The notes below the pieces were generated by a model. It ran no database searches. It was not told the DNA's origin and saw nothing but the letters and a program-made list of their open reading frames with translations. A DNA stretch of 64,000 bases from an uncultured Victivallales bacterium (GTDB lineage: Bacteria > Verrucomicrobiota > Lentisphaeria > Oligosphaerales > JAFGRS01): assembly GCA_903837355.1 (NCBI GenBank), contig CAILUI010000303.1:1-64000 (forward strand), given 5' to 3'. Below are positions 52,723 to 61,049 of this stretch, in pieces. Position numbers and translations under genes: made by a program. Every line of letters begins with the position of its first letter. The stretch's first letter is position 1.

Positions 52723-53475
52723 ATGGAGACACAGGTGACTTTCGCAGGCAAGACCGTGCTCGTTACCGGCGGCGCCAGAGGCATCGGCAGGGCCGTGGTC
52801 GAAGACTTCCGCCAGGCCGGTGCCACCGTCTATTTCACCTACCGCAAGAGCCAGGAGCTGGCCGAGCGCCTGGCCGCGGAGTCCGGGGCCGTCGCTCTGC
52901 CCTGCTCGCAGTCGGCACCTGAACAGATCGAGGCGGCCGTCAGCACCATTATGGCGCAGACCGGGCGCATCGATGTCCTCGTCAACAACGCCGGCGTCCG
53001 CTCCGATCAGTTCATCGTCCTCTCCGCCTACGAACAGTGGCGCCACGTGCTCGATGTCAACCTCGACGGCGCTTGGCGCTGGGCCAAGGCGGTCAGCATC
53101 CCCATGATGAGCGCCAGCTCCGGCGCCATCATCAACATCGCCTCCGTGGGCGGCCTGGTAGGCATCGCCGGCCAGACCGCCTACTCGTCGTCCAAGGGCG
53201 CCATCCTCGCCTTCACCCGCTCCCTGGCCGCGGAACTGGGCACCCGCGGCATCCGCGTCAACTGCGTCGTGCCCGGCTTCATCGAGACCGACATGACGGC
53301 CACCCTCTCGCCAGCCCTGAAGCGCGAGAACACCCGCCGCATCCTGCTCAAACGCATGGGCCAACCGCGCGAGGTCTCGGGCGTGGTTCTCTTCCTCGCC
53401 TCCGACGCGGCCTCCTACATCATCGGACAGCATATCGTGGTCGACGGCGGACTGACCGCCACCGTCAGCTTCTGA
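52723..53475 (+). CDS. 3-oxoacyl-ACP reductase (FabG-like)
   Basis: A 250-residue short-chain dehydrogenase/reductase. NADPH-binding VTGGARGIGRAV, NNAG, the catalytic Ser in NIASVGGLVG, and YSSSKGAI for Tyr-Lys are all present; PGFIETDMT follows. It reduces 3-ketoacyl-ACP after each condensation. It begins at the base after the thioesterase stop and forms, with FabZ-like and PlsC genes, the reducing end of the operon. Confidence 0.9.
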   Translation: METQVTFAGKTVLVTGGARGIGRAVVEDFRQAGATVYFTYRKSQELAERLAAESGAVALPCSQSAPEQIEAAVSTIMAQTGRIDVLVNNAGVRSDQFIVLSAYEQWRHVLDVNLDGAWRWAKAVSIPMMSASSGAIINIASVGGLVGIAGQTAYSSSKGAILAFTRSLAAELGTRGIRVNCVVPGFIETDMTATLSPALKRENTRRILLKRMGQPREVSGVVLFLASDAASYIIGQHIVVDGGLTATVSF

Positions 53476-53479
53476 CCCC

Positions 53480-54301
53480 ATGGGCCACAAACGCAAGACC
53501 CACGCTGAGACCACGATCCCGTGGTACCCCCATATCGTGGCGCGCTCACTGCTCGCCTACTCGTTCTACGTAGTCTCGGCGGCCCTGTTCGTTACCCTGG
53601 GCGCGCTGCTGCTCACGCCCATCATGCTGGTACTGGGGCAGAAACGGGGACATCGCGTCACCGGCCCCCTGCTGCAGGGCTTCGCCTTCGTCCACACCCG
53701 CCTGCTCATGCCGGGCCTGGGGCTCTACCGCTTTCGCGAAATCGCCGGACGGGCGTACCTGAAGGCCCAGCCGGTGTCCATCTACATTGCCAATCATCGG
53801 GGCCGGGTCGACGCCCCCCTGCTGCTCAGTTTCCTCCCCAACACCGGCGCCGTGATCAAGGGCAAGTACGCCCGCGTGCCCCTCTATGCGACCCTCATCA
53901 AGTACTTCGACTTCGTCTGCGTGGATACGACCTCCCTGCGCGGCCTCCAGGCGGCCCTTGAGCGCGCCCGCGCCCTGCTGGCCCAGGGGCGCAACCTGCT
54001 GATCTTCCCCGAAGGCGCCCGCTCGCCGGGGACACGCGCCCTCGCCTTTGGCTCTTTCGCCTTCCAGCTCGCCGCCGATACCGGCCTCCCGGTTACGCCC
54101 ATCGTCCTCCACAACGACTCCCCCTTCACCGCCCGCCGCCTCGCCTCGTACCTGCCCCTCCACACCGTCAACTACACCCTGCACGTCCTGGCGCCGGTCA
54201 GCGCCCAGCCCGGTGAGAGCACCGCGCAATTCGCCGAGCGCGTCCGGGAGTTGATGCAGCGCGAACTCGATGGCCTCGACCAGCCCTCACCCGCAGCCTG
54301 A
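53480..54301 (+). CDS. 1-acyl-glycerol-3-phosphate acyltransferase (PlsC)-like
   Basis: A 273-residue membrane acyltransferase. One N-terminal helix (residues ~20-50), the HX4D motif NHRGRVDAP and the FPEGARSPGT block identify the PlsC class. It may acylate a glycerol-like acceptor with the cluster's acyl chain, which would give a glycerolipid product, or a side chain. It lies four bases after fabG-like. Confidence 0.88.
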   Translation: MGHKRKTHAETTIPWYPHIVARSLLAYSFYVVSAALFVTLGALLLTPIMLVLGQKRGHRVTGPLLQGFAFVHTRLLMPGLGLYRFREIAGRAYLKAQPVSIYIANHRGRVDAPLLLSFLPNTGAVIKGKYARVPLYATLIKYFDFVCVDTTSLRGLQAALERARALLAQGRNLLIFPEGARSPGTRALAFGSFAFQLAADTGLPVTPIVLHNDSPFTARRLASYLPLHTVNYTLHVLAPVSAQPGESTAQFAERVRELMQRELDGLDQPSPAA

Positions 54302-54348
54302 CGTCGCCCATCCGCCACCGCCCCTTCCTCCGAAGGAACCTTGCCGCC

Positions 54349-54843
54349 ATGCCTGCGCAGGACACCTCACCGACCCCGGCCGCAACGCCGCCGTCGTTCA
54401 CCCTCGCCGATATCCACAGCATCCTCCCCCATCGGCCCCCCTTCCTCTTCGTCGACCGCGTGATCTCCCTCAGCCCCGGCAAGCGTATCGTCGCCGAGCG
54501 CGAACTGCGCCCCGATGAATGGTATTTCCAGGGGCACTTCCCCGGCACACCCGTCATGCCCGGCGTGCTCATGGTCGATGCTCTGGCCCAGACCGCCGGC
54601 CTGCTGCACGGCCTGACCCTCCGCCTGGCTGGCGATCCCGCCGCCGCACCCGGATTCCTGGTCCTGGCCAGCGCCAACGTCAAGTTCCTCGACCTGGCCC
54701 GCCCGGGGGATGTACTCACCCTGACCGCTACCCCCGGCATCACCTTCGGCGGCATCCACCGCTTCAGCGTGCATGCGATGGTCGGGCGCCGGCAACTCGT
54801 GCGCGGCGAATTGGCCCTTGCCGAACGCCGGGTGGAACCGTGA
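54349..54843 (+). CDS. 3-hydroxyacyl-ACP dehydratase (FabZ-like)
   Basis: A 164-residue hotdog dehydratase. The block LPHRPPFLFVDRVISL and the catalytic GHFPGTPVMPGVLMVDALAQ are typical; the acidic residue after the catalytic His is Asp (VDALAQ) where FabZ normally has Glu. It removes water from 3-hydroxyacyl-ACP to give the trans-enoyl chain, the step that builds a polyene when no enoyl reductase acts. No FabI or FabK-like gene is seen in the cluster. Confidence 0.9.
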   Translation: MPAQDTSPTPAATPPSFTLADIHSILPHRPPFLFVDRVISLSPGKRIVAERELRPDEWYFQGHFPGTPVMPGVLMVDALAQTAGLLHGLTLRLAGDPAAAPGFLVLASANVKFLDLARPGDVLTLTATPGITFGGIHRFSVHAMVGRRQLVRGELALAERRVEP

Positions 54844-54889
54844 CCGGCGCGCTCAACCGCCGCGACCCTCGCGACCCGTACGAACGCCT

Positions 54890-55981
54890 ATGAAAATCCT
54901 CTTTGTCCTCGGTAACCCCCGCAAGTCCGGCTATACGCAGTCCGTTGCCGGCCACGTGCTGGAAGGGATGCGCGACGTCGGCGCTGAGGTGGACGTGCTC
55001 GATCTGGCGAGCGTCGACATCAGCGCCTGCGTCGGCTGCTACTCCTGCTGGCTGGCGACCCCCGGCCAGTGCGTCCACCGGGACGACATGGGCGGCATCC
55101 TGGAGCGTCTCTACGCCTGCGACCTGCTGTTCCTGGCCACGCCGGTCTACTACTACGCCATGAGCAGCCTGCTGAAGACCTTCCTGGAGCGCACCTTGCC
55201 GCTGACGTCGCCAGGCATCACCATGACCCCCCTGGGTGTCACCCGTAACCACACGCGCGACCCGGAGCGCTGGCACGGCAAGGCGCTGGCCTACCTGGCG
55301 GTCAGCGCTCTCGAGGGCGGACGCAATCTGAACGGCGTCCAGGAGACTTTCCGTCTGACCGCCAATGGCCTGGCCATGGAACTGCGCGGCGAGTTGCTGC
55401 GGCCGGAGTCCTACCTGCTCGAGTTCAGCCTGGCCAAACCGCGCACCATCGGCACCATCACCGCCGCCCTGCGCAGCGCCGGCCGCGAACTGGGCGCCGG
55501 CCAAGCGGTCACGGCCGAAACCGCGCGCGACGTCGCCAGTTCCCTGAGCCCCGGCCTCGAGCACTTCGTTAAGTACAGCGCCTACTACTGGGAGAATGCC
55601 GTGGCCCTCGGCAGCCACGCCACGGATCTGGCCAGTGTGCAGAGCCGCACCGCGCGCGACGTCCGCATCCTGATGAGCGAGATGGCACGCTGCGCCGACC
55701 GTACCGCCACCGCCCGCCTCAACCTCGATATCCTCTTCAGCTTCACGGATATCGGCTGGCAGTGCACCCTGCACGTCGACCATGGCACCTGCGAGTGTCG
55801 CGAAGGCGCGCCCGCCGCCGCACCCGCCCTGACCATCACCACCACCACCACCACCTGGGCGGCGCTGTTCACCGGCGGCCTCGATGTGCGTCAGGCCGTG
55901 CTGCAGCGCGAGATCGTCCTCGCGGGCGACCGCTCCCTCTTCCTGCGCTTCCACCGCCTCTTCCCCCCGCCCACCGACTGA
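54890..55981 (+). CDS. NADPH-dependent FMN reductase-like flavoprotein fused to SCP2-like domain
   Basis: A 363-residue protein. Residues ~1-130 are a flavodoxin/NADPH-FMN-reductase fold (ILFVLGNPRKSGYTQSVAGH), with a Cys motif CVGCYSCW of the iron-sulfur flavoprotein kind and FLATPVYYYAMSSLLKTFLE. The last ~110 residues resemble an SCP2 sterol-carrier domain (TTTWAALFTGGLDVRQAVLQ). A hydrophobic-cargo-binding domain on a flavoprotein fits redox chemistry on a lipid. It is the last gene of the cluster by this reading. Confidence 0.75.
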   Translation: MKILFVLGNPRKSGYTQSVAGHVLEGMRDVGAEVDVLDLASVDISACVGCYSCWLATPGQCVHRDDMGGILERLYACDLLFLATPVYYYAMSSLLKTFLERTLPLTSPGITMTPLGVTRNHTRDPERWHGKALAYLAVSALEGGRNLNGVQETFRLTANGLAMELRGELLRPESYLLEFSLAKPRTIGTITAALRSAGRELGAGQAVTAETARDVASSLSPGLEHFVKYSAYYWENAVALGSHATDLASVQSRTARDVRILMSEMARCADRTATARLNLDILFSFTDIGWQCTLHVDHGTCECREGAPAAAPALTITTTTTTWAALFTGGLDVRQAVLQREIVLAGDRSLFLRFHRLFPPPTD

Positions 55982-56031
55982 CCCCCCCCCGCGACTCCAC
56001 CACAGCCACCGCTTTGCCCAGGCGGGATGGC

Positions 56032-56138
56032 GGGGGGAGGGGAAAAGGGACATAAGGGACCCAAAGGACCCAAGGGACAGGCCCGGTCGGGGGCCCTTCA
56101 GTCCCTTACGTCCCTTGGGTCCCTTTTCCCCTCCCCCC
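56032..56138. repeat. 19-bp perfect inverted repeat with GGGAC-type repeats
   Basis: GGGGGGAGGGGAAAAGGGA (56032-56050) and its exact complement at 56120-56138 enclose several GGGACCCAAGG-like units. The element overlaps the 3-prime end of the minus-strand four-helix-bundle gene, which reads through part of it. It looks like the boundary of an inserted repeat. Confidence 0.75.
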
Positions 56139-56679
56139 TGGCCTGTAGCCTGGCCCGCGTCATGCGCTCGCGCAGACCGCCCTCGCTGAGGAAGTCGCGC
56201 TCCAGGCGCCGAAGCTGCTGGTCGAGCAGGTAGCAGGTCACCTTGATCAGGCCGATGACCACATTGGCACAGATGGCGGGGTCGGGGTGCTCGAGGCCCT
56301 TGCGGAAGGTCGCGTATGTCGCCCCCGGAGTACGGTTGAGCGCGCGCAGACGTTCCGCGTAGCGGTGTTCGCGGGGCCATTCCACAATGCCACGCTCGCG
56401 CAGGAAGTCGCGGTAGTCGGCAAGCAGTTCCTCCAGACTGGCGCGGGCGACGTTGGTCAGCTTGATCTCGGTCTCCTTCGACGTACCCGAGGCCAGGCTG
56501 CCCTCGATGATGTTCTGCTTGCCAGAGCGGGCTGCCTGCACCATCTGGTCGTGGGTACGGGAACGCCTGTCGATGAAGCGGTTACAGAAGTTCACCGTGG
56601 CATCGTAGACGATCTCCGCCTTCTGGTAGGAGAGCAACCCCTGGTAGCCGCCATGCGGCGGGATGAAGCCGGCAGTCAT
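56098..56679 (-). CDS. Four-helix-bundle (S23-like) protein
   Basis: A 193-residue protein. GYQGLLSYQKAEIVYDATVN, then QMVQAARSGKQNIIEGSLAS and TNVARASLEELLADYRDFL are marks of the four-helix-bundle family of unknown function. It is coded against the trend of the whole region and is flanked on both sides by GGGACC/GTCCTTT repeats, which points to later insertion. The ATG at 56679 has GGGAG ten bases upstream. Confidence 0.85.
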   Translation of the reverse strand: MTAGFIPPHGGYQGLLSYQKAEIVYDATVNFCNRFIDRRSRTHDQMVQAARSGKQNIIEGSLASGTSKETEIKLTNVARASLEELLADYRDFLRERGIVEWPREHRYAERLRALNRTPGATYATFRKGLEHPDPAICANVVIGLIKVTCYLLDQQLRRLERDFLSEGGLRERMTRARLQARGEGKRDPRDVRD

Positions 56680-56756
56680 AGGCAGTAACTCCCTGCAGAC
56701 AAGGGACCAAAGCGACAGAAGGGACCCAAGGGACCCACCGAAGCCCCGGCCTGCAG

Positions 56757-56877
56757 CGTCCTTTCTGTCCTCTCTTGGTCCTTTCCGTCCTTTGCGTCCT
56801 TTCCGTCCCTTTCCCAACCACCCTCTCAAGATACCGTGCTCCGAGCGCGTCCGCCCCTCTGGCGGAGTACAGTGATG
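56757..56877. repeat. Duplicated upstream leader, copy 1
   Basis: GTCCTTT-type units are followed by CCCAACCACCCTCTCAAGATA and then GGCGGAGTACAGTGATG. A very similar series stands at 60148-60259 (CCAACCACTCTCCCAAGATA, GGTGGAGTACATTCATG). Both copies lie just before gene starts, and each ends in a GGAGTACA-type box that could hold a -10 element. Confidence 0.6.
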
Positions 56878-56895
56878 TGCAAGGAGGGCTGGGCC

Positions 56896-59800
56896 ATGCT
56901 AAGCCGTTGTCCCCGTTTCCTCACAGCTCGCGCCAGCGCCGCGGCCATCGCCGCCGTCACGCTCAGCAGCGGACTCGCCCTCCGCGTGCCAAGCGCGAAC
57001 GCCGCCGAGATGAAGGGCGCCCAAGAGATCATCCAGGCCATCCAGGAAGCCCTGGCCGGGGCCCGTTCGGCGGCGGCGCAGCCCGATGCAGCCGTCCAGG
57101 CGGTCGAGCAACTGCGCCGTGACCTGGACGCCTTTGCCATTGCCCAGGACGACCTGCCGGCGGCGGCGGCCACTGCCTGGCTGGGACTCTGGGATCGCGC
57201 TGCGGTGCTCTACGACCGGCAGACCCTGGCGCGGCTCGCCGGACGCGGCGGGCCGTTGCTGCGCGGCAGCCTCCTCCTCGATCCCAGCGACAGTGGCGCC
57301 CTGGCGGCAGCCCTGGCCGTCCTGCCAGATCCCGACGCCTGGCCCATCCTGGCTGAACGGGTCGCGGCCCGCCCTCCGCCCACACCTGCGAATGCCGGTG
57401 CGGACGCAGCGTTGCACCTGCTGGTTGCCTTCCTCAACCAGGATCCCGCCGCCATGCTCGTGACCCTTGACCGATACGGCGCACGCATCGATGACCTCAA
57501 GGACTGGCAGCGCGACAGCGCCCGCCAACGGCTCGCGACCCTGCGCGGCCACGCCGAAGCGCTGGGGGCCGGCCGCACCTCCGACCTGGTGGCCAGGTTC
57601 GAACAGACCATCGCGGCGCAGAAGGGCGCTGCAGTGCTCACCCGCAGCCTGCGCGTTCCTGAACTCGTGGGCCTTGCGGGTGAGGCCAAGGCTGAGGCAC
57701 TCCTGCGCGAGGCGTTGGCCATCCCCGGGGTCCGCCTGACCATCCCGGGCCAGGGCGCCACACTCGCCCTGGCCCAACGCGTCGCTCTCAGCCTGGCCGG
57801 GACACTGAAGACGCCGCAGTGGGAACTCGTCGACTCGCCTGCCGCATGGGAGCTCTATGAAGCCATGGCGAAGCAGTTCCCGACGGCGCCCGACGCGGCC
57901 GCGCCGAGGCCGGGTCTGGATGCCGCCTTCCTGGGGCGCTACGAGAGCTACCCCGCTCAGGAGGACCATCGGGCGGCGCAGGGGCGGGAGGCTGCGGCGC
58001 TCTACTACCTGCTCAGCCTGCTGCGCCGTGGTCAGCCGGACGACGCCGTGGCCTTCGCTGCTCAGTTGGGCCAACGCGAGGGTTTCACGTGGCGGGGCCA
58101 CGCGTGGGGGGGCGCCGACGCCTGGGGCTCGGCGACGGCGTGGGTTGAGCCAGCGGTGCTCCTCGACTTCTACAGCAGACTGGTGCGCCAGACCTCACCC
58201 GGCGCCGAGCAGCCTTGGCGCGAGTATGCTCTGCTGAGTACGCAGCTCGGCAAAGGGGAGGAGGCGGTGCAGGCCTTGGAGCAGGCGTGTGCCCAGCCGG
58301 GCCTGTCCAGCGCCGAGCGGACCTCCCTGCAGGAGCAGCTTGTCACGGCCTACCTCGCCCACGATGACGCCGACCGGGCGGTGGCACTGCTGCGCCAGGA
58401 GGGCAAGGAGGACTGGCGACGTCTGCCGCCGGAGGAACGCGACGCCGCCCTCGGTGAGCGCCTCGAGCAGGGCACGCGCCTGGCTCGGCTGGGCAAACTG
58501 CTGGGTAAGCCCGAGTGGATTGAGGAAGGCATCCAGGTGCAGGCGACGGTCGTCGCTGGGGCCCTGACGGAGCTCAGCGCCGGGAAGGACGACGCGCTGG
58601 CGTGCAGTCTCCGCTTGGCGCCGTCCGCGAAGCTGCTGGTCGAGAACGGCCGCTACGCCGAGGCCGAAGCGCGATTGCTGGCGGTGGTCAGCGCGACGGC
58701 GACGCTGTGGCAGAACAGCAAGGGCGACGGTGAGAGTGTGCCGCCTTTCGTCAGGGCGAACAACCCGTTGCGCCCAGTCCTGGTGCAACTGGCCGACGTC
58801 TACCACGCCGCGGGCCGACCCCAGGACCTGCTCATTCTCCTGGAGACGTCGCCGTGGTGGGGCGCCGCGGATCTGCTGCACCTGGCAAAGGGCACCTGGA
58901 ACCGCGAGGAAGGGTTGCTCTATACGGCAGCCGCGGCGCTGCATGCCGTGGGCCGCGATGCCGAGGCCATCCCCATCCTGAAGGAACTGCTGGTCGACTC
59001 GCCGTCCAACGACAGGGCCTACGAGCTGCTGCTCGCCACGGGTGACAAGGATCTCCTGGCGTGGCTGGACCGGCTCTACGAGCGCGACCGCTTTGAGGAA
59101 CGACCGCTGATCTGGAAGGCGGTACTCCAGCGCCAGGCCGGACAGCTTACCGAGGCGGAGGCGACAGTGCGGCAGGCGCTCAAGGTTGATCCAACCGATG
59201 GCGAGCAGAAAGCCGGCGACCGGGCGCGCGCCTACACCGTCCTGGCCGACATTCTGCAGGCCCAGGCCCGCACCGAGGACGCGCAGTTCTTCCGTAACCT
59301 CGTGCAGGCGGTGCGCCTGGCCGAGCAGGGCGACGAGTACGCCGCCGCCGGCCTGACGACGCGCAGCCTCGGCTTCTATGAGCGGGCCTCGACGGTCTTT
59401 CTGGATGCCTACTGCGTACAGTGGCGACTGGCGGAGAGGCTGTATGCTCTGGGCGACCGCAAGGGAGCCGAAGCGCACTACCGTGTCGCTTTCGAGCGCC
59501 TGCCGGAGCAGTTTGGGCAGGTGGCCAGCCTCTGCTTCGGTTGCGATGGCGTGTTCTCGGCGCCGCAGAGCCGGGGGATCGCTGAGGAGGTCCTGATCCG
59601 CCTCGAGAAGGAGGGCCCCAAGCGGCCGCAGGTCCTCTACCTGCTGGGGATGCTGCGCCAGGCCCAGGGCCGCTCCCGCGAAGCGTATGACAACTATCGC
59701 AGGGCGACGGCCATGGACCCCGGCTACCTCGATGCGTGGGGCAAGGCGTTTGATCTTGCCGAGGGGCTGTTCCTGCCACCCGCCGAACGCGACGCCATGG

Positions 59801-60132
59801 CGCTGACTATGCTCCGGCTCGATCCGCTGCAGCGGCATGTCACCGTCAGGCTTGAGGAGATCACCCATCTCCAGGCCCTGGCCGTGGTGCTTCGCGCCAA
59901 CCGCAGGTTCTCCGTGCCGCGCCCCGCGGCGCTCCTGCCCCTGCCGGCCAGCCGGACGGCCCTGGCGGACGCCGCCAGGGCATCCCCCCGCCTTCGCGAC
60001 CTGCTCGCGGCAGGGGTCATGGAGACGCAGACCGGTGAGTTGGGCCGTGACCGGGTAGTGCCGCGCCTCGGCGAGGTGCTGGTCTGGCACGAGGTCGTGC
60101 AGGCCATACTGTCTCTGGGTCTGGACCTCTGA
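56896..60132 (+). CDS. Large secreted TPR-type repeat protein
   Basis: A 1078-residue protein with a signal peptide (basic start, hydrophobic core, cleavage near AANAA). The rest is alpha-helical with many TPR-like or SEL1-like pairs (ACAQPGLSSAERTSLQEQLV; YERDRFEERPLIWKAVLQRQ; LGMLRQAQGRSREAYDNYRR). No enzyme domain is seen, and it may be a periplasmic scaffold. An AGGAGG site eight bases upstream fixes ATG 56896 over earlier in-frame codons. Confidence 0.75.
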   Translation: MLSRCPRFLTARASAAAIAAVTLSSGLALRVPSANAAEMKGAQEIIQAIQEALAGARSAAAQPDAAVQAVEQLRRDLDAFAIAQDDLPAAAATAWLGLWDRAAVLYDRQTLARLAGRGGPLLRGSLLLDPSDSGALAAALAVLPDPDAWPILAERVAARPPPTPANAGADAALHLLVAFLNQDPAAMLVTLDRYGARIDDLKDWQRDSARQRLATLRGHAEALGAGRTSDLVARFEQTIAAQKGAAVLTRSLRVPELVGLAGEAKAEALLREALAIPGVRLTIPGQGATLALAQRVALSLAGTLKTPQWELVDSPAAWELYEAMAKQFPTAPDAAAPRPGLDAAFLGRYESYPAQEDHRAAQGREAAALYYLLSLLRRGQPDDAVAFAAQLGQREGFTWRGHAWGGADAWGSATAWVEPAVLLDFYSRLVRQTSPGAEQPWREYALLSTQLGKGEEAVQALEQACAQPGLSSAERTSLQEQLVTAYLAHDDADRAVALLRQEGKEDWRRLPPEERDAALGERLEQGTRLARLGKLLGKPEWIEEGIQVQATVVAGALTELSAGKDDALACSLRLAPSAKLLVENGRYAEAEARLLAVVSATATLWQNSKGDGESVPPFVRANNPLRPVLVQLADVYHAAGRPQDLLILLETSPWWGAADLLHLAKGTWNREEGLLYTAAAALHAVGRDAEAIPILKELLVDSPSNDRAYELLLATGDKDLLAWLDRLYERDRFEERPLIWKAVLQRQAGQLTEAEATVRQALKVDPTDGEQKAGDRARAYTVLADILQAQARTEDAQFFRNLVQAVRLAEQGDEYAAAGLTTRSLGFYERASTVFLDAYCVQWRLAERLYALGDRKGAEAHYRVAFERLPEQFGQVASLCFGCDGVFSAPQSRGIAEEVLIRLEKEGPKRPQVLYLLGMLRQAQGRSREAYDNYRRATAMDPGYLDAWGKAFDLAEGLFLPPAERDAMALTMLRLDPLQRHVTVRLEEITHLQALAVVLRANRRFSVPRPAALLPLPASRTALADAARASPRLRDLLAAGVMETQTGELGRDRVVPRLGEVLVWHEVVQAILSLGLDL

Positions 60133-60147
60133 GAGCGGCACCCGCCC

Positions 60148-60259
60148 TGCGTCGTCCTTTGTGTCCCTTGCGTCCTTTACGTCCCTTTTGTCCCTGCCCC
60201 AACCACTCTCCCAAGATACCGCGCGCTGGGCACGCCCGCACCGGTGGAGTACATTCATG
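60148..60259. repeat. Duplicated upstream leader, copy 2
   Basis: This 112-base stretch in the 177-base gap before the SGNH hydrolase gene repeats the series seen at 56757-56877. The tail TGGGCA-17-TACATT (60227-60255) could serve as a promoter. Confidence 0.55.
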
Positions 60260-60309
60260 CCGAAGCCGCCCGGCTGGGGCCGGGTGGCAGCAAGGCTGAG
60301 GAGATACGC

Positions 60310-61017
60310 ATGGTATTCCAGGGATGGCGTTCCGCACTCGCGATGGTCTGCATCACGAGCACCACCCTCTGCGCCCAGGCCCCGGCGGCGGCCAAGCCCA
60401 AACCGCCGCCGGACCCCAGTCTGGCGCTCATCCAAGATCAGCCCGGACTACCCCGGGTCCTGCTCATCGGCGATTCCATTTCCATGGGCTACACGCTGCC
60501 GGTCCGCGAGCTGCTGGCGGGGCAGGCCAACGTGCACCGCATCCCGACCAATGGCGCCCACACCGAGCGCGGTGTGGCCGACCTCAGCAAGTGGCTCGGC
60601 GAGGGGCGCTGGGACGTCATCCACTTCAACTGGGGCCTGCATGACCTGAAACGCAACGAGGACGACAAGCACCAGATCCCGATCACCGAGTACGAGGCGA
60701 ACCTGCGGGCCCTGGTCACTCAACTGAAGGCCACCGGCGCCACCCTCATCTGGTGCGCCACCACGCCGGTCCCCGCCGGCGACCTGCAACCCCCGCGCCG
60801 CGATGCCGACGTCATCGCCTACAACGCCGCCGCCGCCAGGATCATGGCCGAAAACAGCATCGCGATCGATGACCTCTATGCGTTCGCGTTGCCGCGGCTG
60901 CACGAGATTCAGCAGCCCGTGAACGTACACTTCACGGCGGCGGGCTACCGGGCCCTGGCCGGCGAGGTAGCGCAGGTGATCGCCACCGCCCTGGATGCGC
61001 GCGCCAAGAAGCCCTGA
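60310..61017 (+). CDS. SGNH/GDSL hydrolase, secreted
   Basis: A 235-residue exported esterase-like protein. After a signal peptide (ALAMVCITSTTLCAQA), the block I serine is in LLIGDSISMGYT, block II/III show TNGAHTERG and FNWGLHDLKR, and block V has NVHFTAAGYRALA with the catalytic His. Carbohydrate de-esterification is a usual role. A GAGGAGA site precedes ATG 60310. It is followed by a Gfo/Idh/MocA gene in a probable sugar-use operon. Confidence 0.85.
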   Translation: MVFQGWRSALAMVCITSTTLCAQAPAAAKPKPPPDPSLALIQDQPGLPRVLLIGDSISMGYTLPVRELLAGQANVHRIPTNGAHTERGVADLSKWLGEGRWDVIHFNWGLHDLKRNEDDKHQIPITEYEANLRALVTQLKATGATLIWCATTPVPAGDLQPPRRDADVIAYNAAAARIMAENSIAIDDLYAFALPRLHEIQQPVNVHFTAAGYRALAGEVAQVIATALDARAKKP

Positions 61018-61049
61018 TGCGAGCCTTACCTTCTGAGGAGATCGCGACG

